Positions 54,798 through 63,547 of a stretch of DNA of 64,000 nt are shown here, one piece after another (position 1 is the stretch's first letter; every line of letters starts with the position of its first letter). Where the stretch lies: assembly GCF_026626705.1 (NCBI RefSeq), contig NZ_JAPNKC010000001.1, positions 3,844,001 to 3,908,000 of the forward strand, given 5' to 3'. The position numbers and the translations under genes are program-made. The stretch comes from Pyxidicoccus sp. MSG2. GTDB lineage: Bacteria; Myxococcota; Myxococcia; Myxococcales; Myxococcaceae. A model generated the notes under the pieces. The model did no database searches. It was given only the letters and a program-made list of their open reading frames with translations, and was not told the DNA's origin.

Positions 54798-56119
54798 CCC
54801 CGAGCCTCCTTCCGCCGGGCGACTTCCGCCGCGAGGATTTCCCTCGCGCGCTCCGGCCGGTAGACGCGCTCGCGCGCCAGCCGCTCCGCGACGATTTCGA
54901 TGAGCTCGCCCTGCGCCCCCGCCTCCGCCGCCACGCGCCGCGCGTGCAGCGCCATGTGGCCCTTCTGGATGCCCTCGGTGGACAGCGCCTTCAGCGCCGC
55001 CAGGTTGGTGGCCAGCCCCGCCGCCCCGGCGAGCCCGGCCAGGTCCAACGCACCCGAAACCCCCGCCAGCTTCAGCGCCCGCTGTACCCCCGGGTGCGTG
55101 CGCGCCGCGCCGCCCGCGGTGGAAGTGGCCAGGGGCATGAGCAGCTCGCCCTCCAGCATGCCGTCCCCCGCCGCGCGCCACGTGGTGAGGGGACGATAGT
55201 TGCCCGAGCGTGCCGCCCACGCATGCGCCCCCGCCTCCACCGCACGCCAGTCATTGCCACACGCCACCAGCACGGCGTCCACGCCGTTCATCACGCCCTT
55301 GTTGTGGGTGACGGCCCGGTACGGGTCCAGCTCCGCGAAGCGGTGCGCCGCGAGGATGCCGTCCCGCACCGCGCCACCATCCGCGAAGCGCTCGGACACC
55401 AGCGCCGACGCCGGCACCCGGGCGCGCACGTGCACCTTCCGGCGGTCCGCCAGGTTGGTGAGAATCTTCAGCCCCGGCCGCGCGCGGGCCAATTCCGCCA
55501 GCCGGGGCGCCATGCCCTCCGCCACCGAGTTGACGCAGTTGGCGCCCATCGCATCGCGCGTGTCGATGTGCAGGTGCACCACCAGCGTCGTGGCGTCCAG
55601 CACACGCACCTCCAGCTCGCGCGTGCCGCCTCCTCGCGCGCACATGGCGGGGATGAGCGCATCCGCCTCCGCCAGCAGCAGGGCGGCATGCGCATGCAGC
55701 GCCGCGCGTGCGTCCTCCAGCGAGGGCACATCCAGCAACTCCACCTGCGCGGTGGTGATGGGCGCGTCCGCCTCCACCGTGAAGCCGCCGCCCTCCGCGC
55801 ACAGGCGCGCGGCATACGAGGCCGCGGCGATGATGGAGGGTTCCTCCACCGCCATGGGAATCAGCCGCTCCCGCCCGTCCACCACGAAGTTGAGCGCCAG
55901 GCCCAGTGGCAGCCCGTGGATGCCGACGACGTTCTCCACCATGGCGTCCGCGCACGCCTCGTCGAAGCCGGCCAGCCCCGCCAGCGACTCCGCGTCCTCG
56001 GGAGCCACCCAGCGCGCCTCCACCAGTCGCGCGCGACGGCGCTCCGGGGACTGCCGGTAGAAGCCCGACAGGCGGGAGGTGCGCTTTATCTGGAGACTCT
56101 TCACGCGGTCATCGCTCAT
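54794..56119 (-). CDS. Hydroxymethylglutaryl-CoA reductase, class II type
   Basis: A 441-residue HMG-CoA reductase. ENVVGIHGLPLG is the substrate-binding loop, RDAMGANCVN the DAMGxN nucleotide motif, and EGIQKGHMALHAR carries the catalytic His of class II enzymes. There are no membrane helices, unlike eukaryotic reductases. In the mevalonate route the enzyme makes mevalonate for isoprenoid precursors, which would feed carotenoid synthesis. The gene sits between crtB (7 bp gap) and crtD, as in the Myxococcus carB operon. ATG 56119 follows GAGG. Confidence 0.9.
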   Translation of the reverse strand: MSDDRVKSLQIKRTSRLSGFYRQSPERRRARLVEARWVAPEDAESLAGLAGFDEACADAMVENVVGIHGLPLGLALNFVVDGRERLIPMAVEEPSIIAAASYAARLCAEGGGFTVEADAPITTAQVELLDVPSLEDARAALHAHAALLLAEADALIPAMCARGGGTRELEVRVLDATTLVVHLHIDTRDAMGANCVNSVAEGMAPRLAELARARPGLKILTNLADRRKVHVRARVPASALVSERFADGGAVRDGILAAHRFAELDPYRAVTHNKGVMNGVDAVLVACGNDWRAVEAGAHAWAARSGNYRPLTTWRAAGDGMLEGELLMPLATSTAGGAARTHPGVQRALKLAGVSGALDLAGLAGAAGLATNLAALKALSTEGIQKGHMALHARRVAAEAGAQGELIEIVAERLARERVYRPERAREILAAEVARRKEARG

Positions 56120-56126
56120 CGCGTCC

Positions 56127-57137
56127 TCACCCTCCCGTCCCCGTGGGCAGCAGCGGCGCGCCCGCGTCACCCCGGGGCACGGGCAGCGCCGTGCCGGGTC
56201 GCATGAAGACGCCCGTGGCCAGCGCCAGCTTGCGGCGCGTCGTCACGTGCGCCCGCGCGCTGAACACGTCGTAGTCGCGCGCCTCGATGTCCCTCAGGAT
56301 GTCGCCATAGATGGCGCCCATCATCCGCACCATCCGCTGGCTGCCGAAGCCCTGGAGGTAATGCACGCCCGCGGCGGCCCGCGCGTAGTACACGCGCGCG
56401 CGCTCCACCTGGAAGCGCATGAAGGCCCGCCACCGCTCGTCCACCTTCCCGCGCCGCAGGTCGCTCTTGCTCAGCCCGAAGGCGGCCAGCTCCTCGGAGG
56501 GCAGGTACACGCGGCCCCGCTCCAGGTCCTCGCGCACGTCGCGCAGGATGTTGGTGAGCTGCATCGCCCGACCCAGGTCCGCCGCCGGTTGGGACGCCTT
56601 CACATCGGCGCAGCCCAGCACCGGCGTCAGCATCAGCCCCACCACGCCCGCGACGCGGTAGCAGTAGAGGTCCAGCTCCTCCCACGTCGTGTAGCGGCTC
56701 TTCGTCAGGTCCATCTCCATGCCGGAGATGAGGTCCTGGAAGGGCTGCTCCGGAATCCGGTAGTGGCGCACCGTGTGCTTCAGCGCGGCGAACTCGCTCG
56801 GCTCCCACGGCGACTGCGCCTCCGCCGCCATCAGTCGCTCGGCTGGGGAGCCCAGCTCCTGCGACGCCAGCTCCGGCATGGGCAGGTACAACTCCGCCAC
56901 CATCTGCCGCGCCTTCGCCAGGCGCACCGACAAATCAGCGGGCACCACGTCGGGCCCGTCACCGTCCACCATGTCGTCCAGCCGCCGGCAGAAGGCATAG
57001 AGGGCGAACGCCGCCTTCCGCCGCTGGCCGAAGAGCAGGTACGAGGCGAAGAAGAAGCTCTTCGCGTGGTGGCGCGTCACCTCCTTCGCGCGCCGGTAGC
57101 CGTCGTCCACCAGGTCCTGCGGGTCGTGCGGGTTCAT
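56127..57137 (-). CDS. crtB: Phytoene synthase
   Basis: A 336-residue squalene/phytoene synthase that joins two geranylgeranyl diphosphates to phytoene. The first Asp-rich motif is RRLDDMVDG and the second region is RDVREDLERGRVYLP. AKSFFFAS near the N-terminus is also typical. It starts at ATG 57137 as an ATGA overlap with crtI. Confidence 0.95.
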   Translation of the reverse strand: MNPHDPQDLVDDGYRRAKEVTRHHAKSFFFASYLLFGQRRKAAFALYAFCRRLDDMVDGDGPDVVPADLSVRLAKARQMVAELYLPMPELASQELGSPAERLMAAEAQSPWEPSEFAALKHTVRHYRIPEQPFQDLISGMEMDLTKSRYTTWEELDLYCYRVAGVVGLMLTPVLGCADVKASQPAADLGRAMQLTNILRDVREDLERGRVYLPSEELAAFGLSKSDLRRGKVDERWRAFMRFQVERARVYYARAAAGVHYLQGFGSQRMVRMMGAIYGDILRDIEARDYDVFSARAHVTTRRKLALATGVFMRPGTALPVPRGDAGAPLLPTGTGG

Positions 57138-58690
57138 GCGGCCACCTCTTCCAGCGAGCGGGGCGCGCTCTCGCGCGGAGTCAGCGAGACGCCCGCGTCA
57201 CGGGCCCAGTTCAGGAGCCGCTCGGTGACGAGGCGCGCGGAGATGAGCACCGTGGGAAGCCCCGTGCCGGGCTGTGTGGAGGCGCCCACGAAGAAGAGGT
57301 TCTTCACCCGTGCGTCCTGGTTGCGCGGGCGGAACGGGCCAATCTGCGTGAAGTTCTGCGCCAGCCCGAAGGCACTGCCGCGCGCGAGGTTGAAGGTGGA
57401 CGCCCAGTCGTCCGGGGTGAAGATGCGCTCCACCTCGATGTCGGACTCCAGCCGGGGGAAGCCCAGCTCCGCCAGCCGGGCGAACACCTTCGCCCGCACC
57501 TTCGGGCCCTCGTCCTTCCAGTGCACGTCCGGGTTCTGGTGCGGCACCGGCACCAGTACGTAGAGCGCATCCTTGCCCTCGGGCGCGAGCGACGCGTCGG
57601 TGCGCGTGGGCACGTTGACGTAGAAGCTCGGGTCTTCCGGCACTCGGAAGCGCTCGAAGATGTCGTCGAACGAGCCCTTGTAGTCCCGGCCGAACACCAC
57701 GTTGTGGTGCAGCAGCCCCGGGACCCTGCGCTTCATGCCCAGGTACAGCATGTAGCCGCTGGACGTGTAGCGCAGCTTCTCCGGGCGCTTGAGCCTGGTG
57801 GCGTTCGGGTCCAGCAGCTTCTCGTACGCGTAGGGCAGGTCCGCGTTGCACAGCACCGCGTCCGCCTCCACCACCTCGCCGCCCGCAACACGCACGCCCG
57901 TGGTACGGCCGCCGTCGGTGAGGATGCGTTCCACTGGAGTGCCGTAGTGGAACCTCACGCCCTCCTCGCGCGCCAGCCGCTCCAGTGCGCGGGGAATGGC
58001 ATACAGGCCGCCCTTGGGGAACCAGATGCCCACGCCCAGCTCGGTGAAGGGCAGCAGGCCGTAGACGGCGGGCGACGCGAAGGGCGACACGCCCAGGTAC
58101 ATCGTCTGGAACGTCATCGCCGCGCGCAGCCGGTCGTCCTGGAAGTAGCGGCTGACGTCCGCGTACATGCGGCGGTGCGCGCGGACCTTGAGGATGCGCG
58201 CGAGCACCTTCGGCGAGAAATAGTCGGAGATGCCGTCGTAGTTGCGGCCCACCAGATGGTCCAGCGAGGTGCGGTACTGGACGCGACCCTGGGCCATGAA
58301 GGCGAGATAGCGCTCGTAGCTGCCCGGCTCCACGCGCTCCAGCTCGCGGCCCATGGCGCACAGCTCGGAGGTGAAGGTGACGTCCGAGCCGTCGCGGAAG
58401 TGAACGCGGTAGTTCGGCTCGCACCGCAGCAGCGTCAGGTAGTCCTCGATTCGGCGGCCCAGCGCGCGGAAGGTCTCCTCGAACACCTCCGGCATCAGCA
58501 CGATGGTGGGGCCGATGTCCCACGTGAAGCCCTCCACGCGCAGTTGGTTGCAGCGCCCTCCGGGCCCGTCCGTCTTCTCGAAGACCTGGACGTCGAAGCC
58601 CTGGTGCGCCAGCCGCGCCGCGGCCGCGAGGCCTCCGACGCCCGCGCCCACCACCACCACCCGCCTGCCCTGGGTCCGTGCGCTCGTCAT
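57134..58690 (-). CDS. crtI: Phytoene desaturase
   Basis: A 518-residue FAD-dependent desaturase. VVVVGAGVGGLAAAARLA is the N-terminal FAD motif, followed by GPGGRC and WDIGPTIVLMP; the C-terminal family signature FFVGASTQPGTGLP closes it. It should desaturate phytoene toward neurosporene or lycopene. The frame is open to 58735, but ATG 58690, 7 bp after the crtE stop and with GAGG in front, gives the standard N-terminus. Confidence 0.92.
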   Translation of the reverse strand: MTSARTQGRRVVVVGAGVGGLAAAARLAHQGFDVQVFEKTDGPGGRCNQLRVEGFTWDIGPTIVLMPEVFEETFRALGRRIEDYLTLLRCEPNYRVHFRDGSDVTFTSELCAMGRELERVEPGSYERYLAFMAQGRVQYRTSLDHLVGRNYDGISDYFSPKVLARILKVRAHRRMYADVSRYFQDDRLRAAMTFQTMYLGVSPFASPAVYGLLPFTELGVGIWFPKGGLYAIPRALERLAREEGVRFHYGTPVERILTDGGRTTGVRVAGGEVVEADAVLCNADLPYAYEKLLDPNATRLKRPEKLRYTSSGYMLYLGMKRRVPGLLHHNVVFGRDYKGSFDDIFERFRVPEDPSFYVNVPTRTDASLAPEGKDALYVLVPVPHQNPDVHWKDEGPKVRAKVFARLAELGFPRLESDIEVERIFTPDDWASTFNLARGSAFGLAQNFTQIGPFRPRNQDARVKNLFFVGASTQPGTGLPTVLISARLVTERLLNWARDAGVSLTPRESAPRSLEEVAA

Positions 58691-58697
58691 GGCGTCC

Positions 58698-59783
58698 TCA
58701 TGCGGCGCGCCGTGCCAGGCGGGAGATGAGGGCATCCAGCAAATCCCTCACCCCGTGCGGGTTGGGCAGCGACTGGAGCGAACGGCGCGCGGCGCGCGAG
58801 GCCCGGTCCACCATGCGCTCACAGGCGGCGCGGCCGCCCCACTGCTCCACCAGCACGCGGGCGCGGTCGAGCGCGGCCTCGTCCTTCTGCTCCACCGACA
58901 GCGACCAGAGCGCCTCCAGCTCCTCGCGCGCGGCGGCGTCGGCGCGCGCGTAGGCGGCCAGCACCGGGAAGGTGCGCTTGCCCTGCGTGAAGTCGCCGTC
59001 CGCGGCCTTGCCCGCCACGCTCGAGTCACCGAAGAGGCCGATGAGGTCATCGCGCAACTGGTAGGCGAGCCCCACGTGGCGGCCCACGCGCTCCAGCCCT
59101 TCCAGCAGCTCCGCTCCGGCGCCGCCGAGCATGGCGCCGCACACCAGCGGGGCGCAGAAGCCGTAGCGCGCCGTCTTGAGGTACGCCACGCGCAGCGTCT
59201 GGAAGAGCGTCACCTCCGACAGCGGCGCGCGCCCCAGGTCCAGGTCCAGGTACTGCCCGGCCGCGGTGTGACGGCACACGCCCAGGTAGTACTGCATCAC
59301 CCTCGGCGCACCGGGCAGGTCGGAGGCGAGCATGGCCTCCAGTGAGCGGGCGAAGAGGTGGTCTCCCATGACGACGGCGAGGTCCTCTCCCGCGCGACCG
59401 GGCGACAGCATGCGGTGCAGCGCGGGCCCTCCGCGCCGCAGCTCCGCCTGGTCCGCCACGTCGTCGTGGATGAGGAGGAAGGTGTGCAGCAGCTCCAGCC
59501 CCGCCGCGAAGGTCCACAGGCCGGAAGGCACCGCCGTGCTCCCCCGCGCCAGCGAGTGCCCCGCCATGACCAGCGCCGGCCGCAGCCGCTTGGCCGGCCG
59601 CAGGGCATACGTGCGGGCCTGGTCCATGGCCGCCGCCCAACGCGGGTCCAGATTGGACTCATCCGGCAGCTCGAAGAGCGCCCTCAGCGAGGACTCCACC
59701 TCCGTCTGCACGAGCTGCAGCCAGGCCTGCTCCAGAGGAAGCGCCCCCGGCAGAGGCCAGGCATTGCGAACCGAGAGTGCCAT
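58698..59783 (-). CDS. crtE: Geranylgeranyl diphosphate synthase
   Basis: A 361-residue polyprenyl synthase, first gene of the carotenoid operon. The first Asp-rich motif is LIHDDVAD and the second QLRDDLIGLFGD (a DDxxG form common in this family). RPAKRLRPALVM is the diphosphate-binding region. GGAGG lies 8 nt before ATG 59783; an upstream Met at 59816 sits on the predicted transcription start and is less likely. Confidence 0.92.
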   Translation of the reverse strand: MALSVRNAWPLPGALPLEQAWLQLVQTEVESSLRALFELPDESNLDPRWAAAMDQARTYALRPAKRLRPALVMAGHSLARGSTAVPSGLWTFAAGLELLHTFLLIHDDVADQAELRRGGPALHRMLSPGRAGEDLAVVMGDHLFARSLEAMLASDLPGAPRVMQYYLGVCRHTAAGQYLDLDLGRAPLSEVTLFQTLRVAYLKTARYGFCAPLVCGAMLGGAGAELLEGLERVGRHVGLAYQLRDDLIGLFGDSSVAGKAADGDFTQGKRTFPVLAAYARADAAAREELEALWSLSVEQKDEAALDRARVLVEQWGGRAACERMVDRASRAARRSLQSLPNPHGVRDLLDALISRLARRAA

Positions 59784-59822
59784 GCGGCGATCCTCCAGAA
59801 AGCCCGAGCTCTTCATCCCAAG

Positions 59823-59851
59823 AGGTAGCGTTTGCGTCCAGAGCTTGTCAA
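59823..59851 (-). promoter_or_regulatory. Putative promoter of the carotenoid operon
   Basis: On the minus strand, TTGACA (59851-59846) is a perfect -35 element; a -10 of CTACCT (59828-59823) or TACCTC (59827-59822) follows after 17 or 18 bp. Start of transcription would be near 59816, giving a leader of about 33 nt for crtE. A strong -35 with a poor -10 suits a promoter under repressor control. Confidence 0.55.
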
Positions 59852-59864
59852 GGGTATGTCTAAG

Positions 59865-59885
59865 GTTTACAAGAACCTTGTACAC
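59865..59885. promoter_or_regulatory. Palindromic operator upstream of crtE, candidate CarA/CarH site
   Basis: GTTTACAAG (59865-59873), a 3-bp centre AAC, then CTTGTACAC (59877-59885): 9-bp arms with a single mismatch. Relative to the predicted start it covers about -49 to -69, the place where the large CarA palindrome lies at the Myxococcus carB promoter. It also lies 12-32 bp upstream of the divergent redoxin-like gene. Confidence 0.6.
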
Positions 59886-59896
59886 GGGGTTCCCTC

Positions 59897-60475
59897 ATGA
59901 AGGCGTGGATCGCGGGTGCGTTGACGGTGTCCCTGGCGGCAGGGAGTGCGTACGGAAGCGAACCTGCGTACGGGCCAGTCGACGCGACGTTACGGACCTC
60001 GGCCGGACAAGAGGTGCGCCTGTCCAAGTGGCGGGGGAAACCGGTCGTCCTGTTCTACGAGGACAAGGACTCCACGACGCTCAACCTGTCCCTGAAGGAG
60101 GCCCTCTTCTCCCGAGGCAAGGAGAAGGGCCTGCTGGACTCCGCGTGGGTGGTGGCGGTGGCCAACCTGGAGAAGTTCGACTTCTTTCCCGCCCGGCAGA
60201 TTGCCCTCTCGTACGTCCGGGACGAGGAGAAGAAGGTGGGCGTGCCCATCCTCGTGGACCTGGACGGGACGCTGGGTGACGCGCCCTGGGATTTGCCCAA
60301 GAAGACGTCCAACGTGCTGCTGCTGGATGCGACGGGGGCGGTCGTCTTCCGTCACTCGGGGAAGATGAAGCCGGAGGAGCAGGAGGCGTTCTTCGCCGCG
60401 CTGAGCCGGCTCATCGGCGTGGACCTGTCGGCGCCCGCGGCGCCGCCGGCTCCGGCTCCGGGAGGCCGTCCATGA
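59897..60475 (+). CDS. Exported redoxin-like protein without a CxxC motif
   Basis: A 192-residue protein with a signal peptide (about residues 1-20) and a thioredoxin-like fold: LSKWRGKPVVLFYEDKDS, VPILVDLDGTLGDAPWDLP and VLLLDATGAVVFRHSGK are typical strands of the peroxiredoxin/YtfJ type. No Cys is present in the position of the redox pair, so it cannot be a normal thioredoxin. The C-terminus is Pro/Ala-rich. It is divergent from crtE, with the likely CarA/CarH operator between, and its stop overlaps the next start as ATGA. Confidence 0.7.
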   Translation: MKAWIAGALTVSLAAGSAYGSEPAYGPVDATLRTSAGQEVRLSKWRGKPVVLFYEDKDSTTLNLSLKEALFSRGKEKGLLDSAWVVAVANLEKFDFFPARQIALSYVRDEEKKVGVPILVDLDGTLGDAPWDLPKKTSNVLLLDATGAVVFRHSGKMKPEEQEAFFAALSRLIGVDLSAPAAPPAPAPGGRP

Positions 60476-61377
60476 AGGTGGCCGTCACCGGGGCGACCGG
60501 GTTCCTGGGTCCAGGCCTTGTTCAACGTCTACGGGCCCGGGGGCACGAGGTGCACGTGCTCGCCCGCGACGTTGAACGGAGCCTGAGCCGACTTCCGGCG
60601 GGCGTGACGGGCGCCGTGTACGACGCCGGCAAGCCGCTGGCGCCGGAGGCCCTCGCGGGCGCGGAGGCCGTGGTCCACCTGGCGGGCGAGCCGGTGGCGC
60701 AGCGCTGGACGAAGGAGGCGAAACACCGCATCCACGACAGCCGGGTGCAGGGCACGCGGACGCTGGTGGAGGCGATGAAGGCCGCGGGCACGGTGAAGCG
60801 CTTCGTGTCGGTGTCGGCGATTGGTTACTACGGCGGCACGCGCGCGGCGGAGCCGCTGACGGAGGAGAGCTCGCCCGGGGACGACTTCCTCGCGCAGGTG
60901 TGCCGGGCCTGGGAGGCGGAGGCCGCGCGGGCGCGCGAGGCCGGCATCCGCACGTCGGTGGTGCGCATGGGCGTGGTGCTGCACCCGGAGGGCGGCGCGC
61001 TGCACAAGATGCTGCCGCCCTTCCGCATGGGCGCGGGCGGCCCGGTGGGCAGCGGCAAGCAGTACGTGAGCTGGGTGCACCGCGAGGACGCGCTGGACTT
61101 GCTCCTCTTCGTGCTGGAGCACCCGACGCTGGAGGGCCCCGTCAACGCCACCGCGCCCACGCCCGTCACCAACGAGGTCTTCGCGCATGCGCTGGGCCAC
61201 GCGCTGGGCCGGCCGTCGGTGATGCACGTGCCGGCCTTCATGCTCAAGGCGGCGATGGGGGAGATGGCGAAGGTGGCGCTGGAGGGCCAGCGCGTCCTGC
61301 CCAGGCGTGCCCAGGAGGCCGGCTTCACGTTCCGCCACACGGACTTGGAGGCGGCACTCAGGGAGTTGCTGACGTAG
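60472..61377 (+). CDS. TIGR01777-family epimerase (atypical SDR)
   Basis: A 301-residue NAD(P)-binding protein: MKVAVTGATGFLGPGLVQ cofactor motif, VVHLAGEPVAQRW, SVSAIGYYG and a C-terminal VNATAPTPVTN...VPAFMLKAAMGEMA region, all diagnostic of the TIGR01777 (YfcH-like) family. Members are of uncertain biochemical role. It overlaps the redoxin-like gene by 4 nt, and the esterase gene follows after 10 bp, so the three probably form an operon. Confidence 0.88.
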   Translation: MKVAVTGATGFLGPGLVQRLRARGHEVHVLARDVERSLSRLPAGVTGAVYDAGKPLAPEALAGAEAVVHLAGEPVAQRWTKEAKHRIHDSRVQGTRTLVEAMKAAGTVKRFVSVSAIGYYGGTRAAEPLTEESSPGDDFLAQVCRAWEAEAARAREAGIRTSVVRMGVVLHPEGGALHKMLPPFRMGAGGPVGSGKQYVSWVHREDALDLLLFVLEHPTLEGPVNATAPTPVTNEVFAHALGHALGRPSVMHVPAFMLKAAMGEMAKVALEGQRVLPRRAQEAGFTFRHTDLEAALRELLT

Positions 61378-61387
61378 GGTGCGCCGC

Positions 61388-62440
61388 ATGGATGCGAAGA
61401 CGCTGGAGGCGCGGGCTCGCGCGGAAGGCACGCCCGTCATTGAAGGAGACACCGCCACCTTCGTGTGGCGCGGGCGCGGGCCGGTGTCGCTGCTGGGAGA
61501 CTTCCAGGACTGGCGCGGCGAGCCGCTGCCGCTGGAGCGCGTGGCCCCCGGCCTGTGGGCGCGCACGGTGACGCTGCCCCGGGACGCGTATGCGGAGTAC
61601 GTGCTCCTCGACTCGCGCGGCGACAAGGTGGAGGACACCTTCAACCCGCGCACGTCCGACAACGGCTTCGGCGACACCAACCACTGCTTCTACATGCCCG
61701 AGGGCGCCCCGCCCGAAATCCTCCAGCGCCCGCGCGGAGCGCCGCGAGGCCGTGTCACCCGGCACATGCTGGAGACAGAGGACATGGCGGTGGGCGGCAG
61801 ACGCTCGGTGGCGCTCTACGCGCCGCCCGTGCCCGGCCCGGTGCCGCTGATGGTGGTGTTCGACGGGGACGACTACCTCAAGCGCGTGAAGCTGCCGGAG
61901 GTGGTGGAGTCGCTGATGGCGCGGGGGCTGATGGGCCCGGTGGCGCTGGCCCTGGTGTCCAACGGCGGCGAGGCGCGCAGCGTGGAGTACTCGTGCAGCG
62001 AGTACACGGTGGACCTGCTCTTGAAGCGCGTGCTGCCGCTGGCGCACGAGCACCTGTCGCTGGTGGAGGAGCCCGGGGCGCACGCGGTGCTGGGCTCGTC
62101 CCTGGGCGGGCTGATGGCGCTCTTCACGGGCATGCGGGTTCCCGAGGTCTTCGGCCGCGTGCTGGCCCAGTCCGGGGCCTTCGCCATCGAGGGCCGCGAC
62201 TTCGTCGTCTTCGACCTGGCGCGGCAGACGCCTCGCCGCCCGCTGGACGTGTGGATGGACTGCGGCCGCTTCGAGGTGCTCCTGGAGGGCAACCAGCGAA
62301 TGGCGCCGCTGCTCAGGTCTTCCGGGCATCGCGTGGAGTACCGGGAGTACAACGCGGGCCACAACTACCCGGCGTGGCGGGATGATCTGTGGCGGGGATT
62401 GCAGTGGTTGTTCCCGGTGTCGTCCGCCAAACGCCGGTAA
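61388..62440 (+). CDS. Enterochelin esterase-like hydrolase
   Basis: A 350-residue cytoplasmic alpha/beta hydrolase. The N-terminal 100 residues form an Ig-like/CBM48-type domain (VSLLGDFQDW), as in enterochelin esterases and trehalose-type esterases. The catalytic part has MVVFDGDDYL, the nucleophile in LGSSLGGLMA, the acid near VWMDCGRFEV and the His in GHNYPAW. ATG 61388 is preferred over the in-frame GTG 61379, though neither has a strong ribosome-binding site. The true substrate is unknown; no siderophore genes are nearby. Confidence 0.82.
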   Translation: MDAKTLEARARAEGTPVIEGDTATFVWRGRGPVSLLGDFQDWRGEPLPLERVAPGLWARTVTLPRDAYAEYVLLDSRGDKVEDTFNPRTSDNGFGDTNHCFYMPEGAPPEILQRPRGAPRGRVTRHMLETEDMAVGGRRSVALYAPPVPGPVPLMVVFDGDDYLKRVKLPEVVESLMARGLMGPVALALVSNGGEARSVEYSCSEYTVDLLLKRVLPLAHEHLSLVEEPGAHAVLGSSLGGLMALFTGMRVPEVFGRVLAQSGAFAIEGRDFVVFDLARQTPRRPLDVWMDCGRFEVLLEGNQRMAPLLRSSGHRVEYREYNAGHNYPAWRDDLWRGLQWLFPVSSAKRR

Positions 62441-62607
62441 GCACTGCGGTTTACAAGTGTCAGGTGGTGAAGGTCCGGGGGTGCGCGGGGGCAGGGTCGG
62501 CCCCACCCTTCCGAGAGGGACGCAACTGGCGTCGCACGCGTCCGATAACCTACATGTGAATTCCCCTGGCCCTGTCCGCCAGGGGGTTCCACTGCTGGAG
62601 TTCCCCC

Positions 62608-63222
62608 ATGTCGCGCATTGATGGTGGCAACCGCTCGTCCTCCCCCAAGGGCCCCGTTGCGGAGCGCTCCGGAGCGGAGCGTCCGGACACCGCCGCCAAG
62701 GGTGCGCAGCCGGGCGCGGGGACGAAAGGCGGCCAGACGCACCGCGCGGTACAGCCCTTCCAGGGGCGCAGCGACTTCGAGCCGGACCGCCGTCCCACGC
62801 CGCGCGCCACGCCGGCCGTGGCCTCACCGGGCACCGCGGCGCAGGACCTCGCGGCCGCCGCCGGGGCCGACGCGGAATTGGAATTGCTCTCCGAGTTCCC
62901 CGACCAGGCGGATGCGCAGGGCGGCCTCGCCTCCGCGATGCTCCACGCGCACGCGGACGAGCCCGCCTCGCAGGCCCGCATCGTCGAGCGCCTGAAGCAG
63001 GACGGCCGGCTGGAGTCCCTCTTCGGCGAGGTGTTCCGCGAGGGCAACCCGTTCGTCGAGCAGCCGCACCGCAACGCCGTCGTGCGTGCGCTCGACACCG
63101 CGCTCGCGCGGGGCACGGTGACGGGTGAGGAGCTGCGGGCCTTCGCCCGTGGCGCCTATGCACAGGAGTGGCAGCAGATCGGCTCCGAGCTGGCGGGGCC
63201 CGCCGCATCCGGCAAGCCGTAG
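62608..63222 (+). CDS. Protein of unknown function with a disordered N-terminus
   Basis: A 204-residue protein. The first 80 residues are rich in Gly, Pro, Ser and Arg and probably disordered; the rest is helical (DAELELLSEFPDQAD, QARIVERLKQDGRLESLFGE, HRNAVVRALDTALARG). No signal peptide, membrane helix or recognised motif. The start is preceded by CTGGAG. A 5-bp hairpin GCACT/AGTGC follows the stop within 20 bp. It may be a myxobacterial family. Confidence 0.6.
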   Translation: MSRIDGGNRSSSPKGPVAERSGAERPDTAAKGAQPGAGTKGGQTHRAVQPFQGRSDFEPDRRPTPRATPAVASPGTAAQDLAAAAGADAELELLSEFPDQADAQGGLASAMLHAHADEPASQARIVERLKQDGRLESLFGEVFREGNPFVEQPHRNAVVRALDTALARGTVTGEELRAFARGAYAQEWQQIGSELAGPAASGKP

Positions 63223-63547
63223 CTGGCACTCCCCCAGTGCTCGCGTAACGCGTCCCCTCCTTCGGCGGCCCCTCCGCCCTCGCGTCGTCCCCCATGCACG
63301 TTCCTCGTCGACGAAGCTCGGTGCCAGGCCGGAGGACTCCAACGTCCTGCCGTCCCGTCGTGGTGCGCCGCGCACAGGGCCCCCACCATGCCCGGCTCCG
63401 CCCGCCTCCTCCGAGCCGGTGCGGCGGGAGGACGCGCCCCGCACGCCGCTCGGTGTGAGGGCTGTCCGCGCGCGTTACGGAGCGCCGAGCGACAGGAGCA
63501 GGAGCGCACCGCGAAGCGAGGGAGCGCGCATCGTCATCGCCTCCGCG
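63223..63547. other. 325-bp intergenic region, no gene seen
   Basis: Between two convergent genes. Apart from a short inverted repeat just after the first stop I see no promoter, RNA gene or ORF with a ribosome-binding site. Open frames crossing it are long but match the composition of antisense or out-of-frame DNA. Confidence 0.5.
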
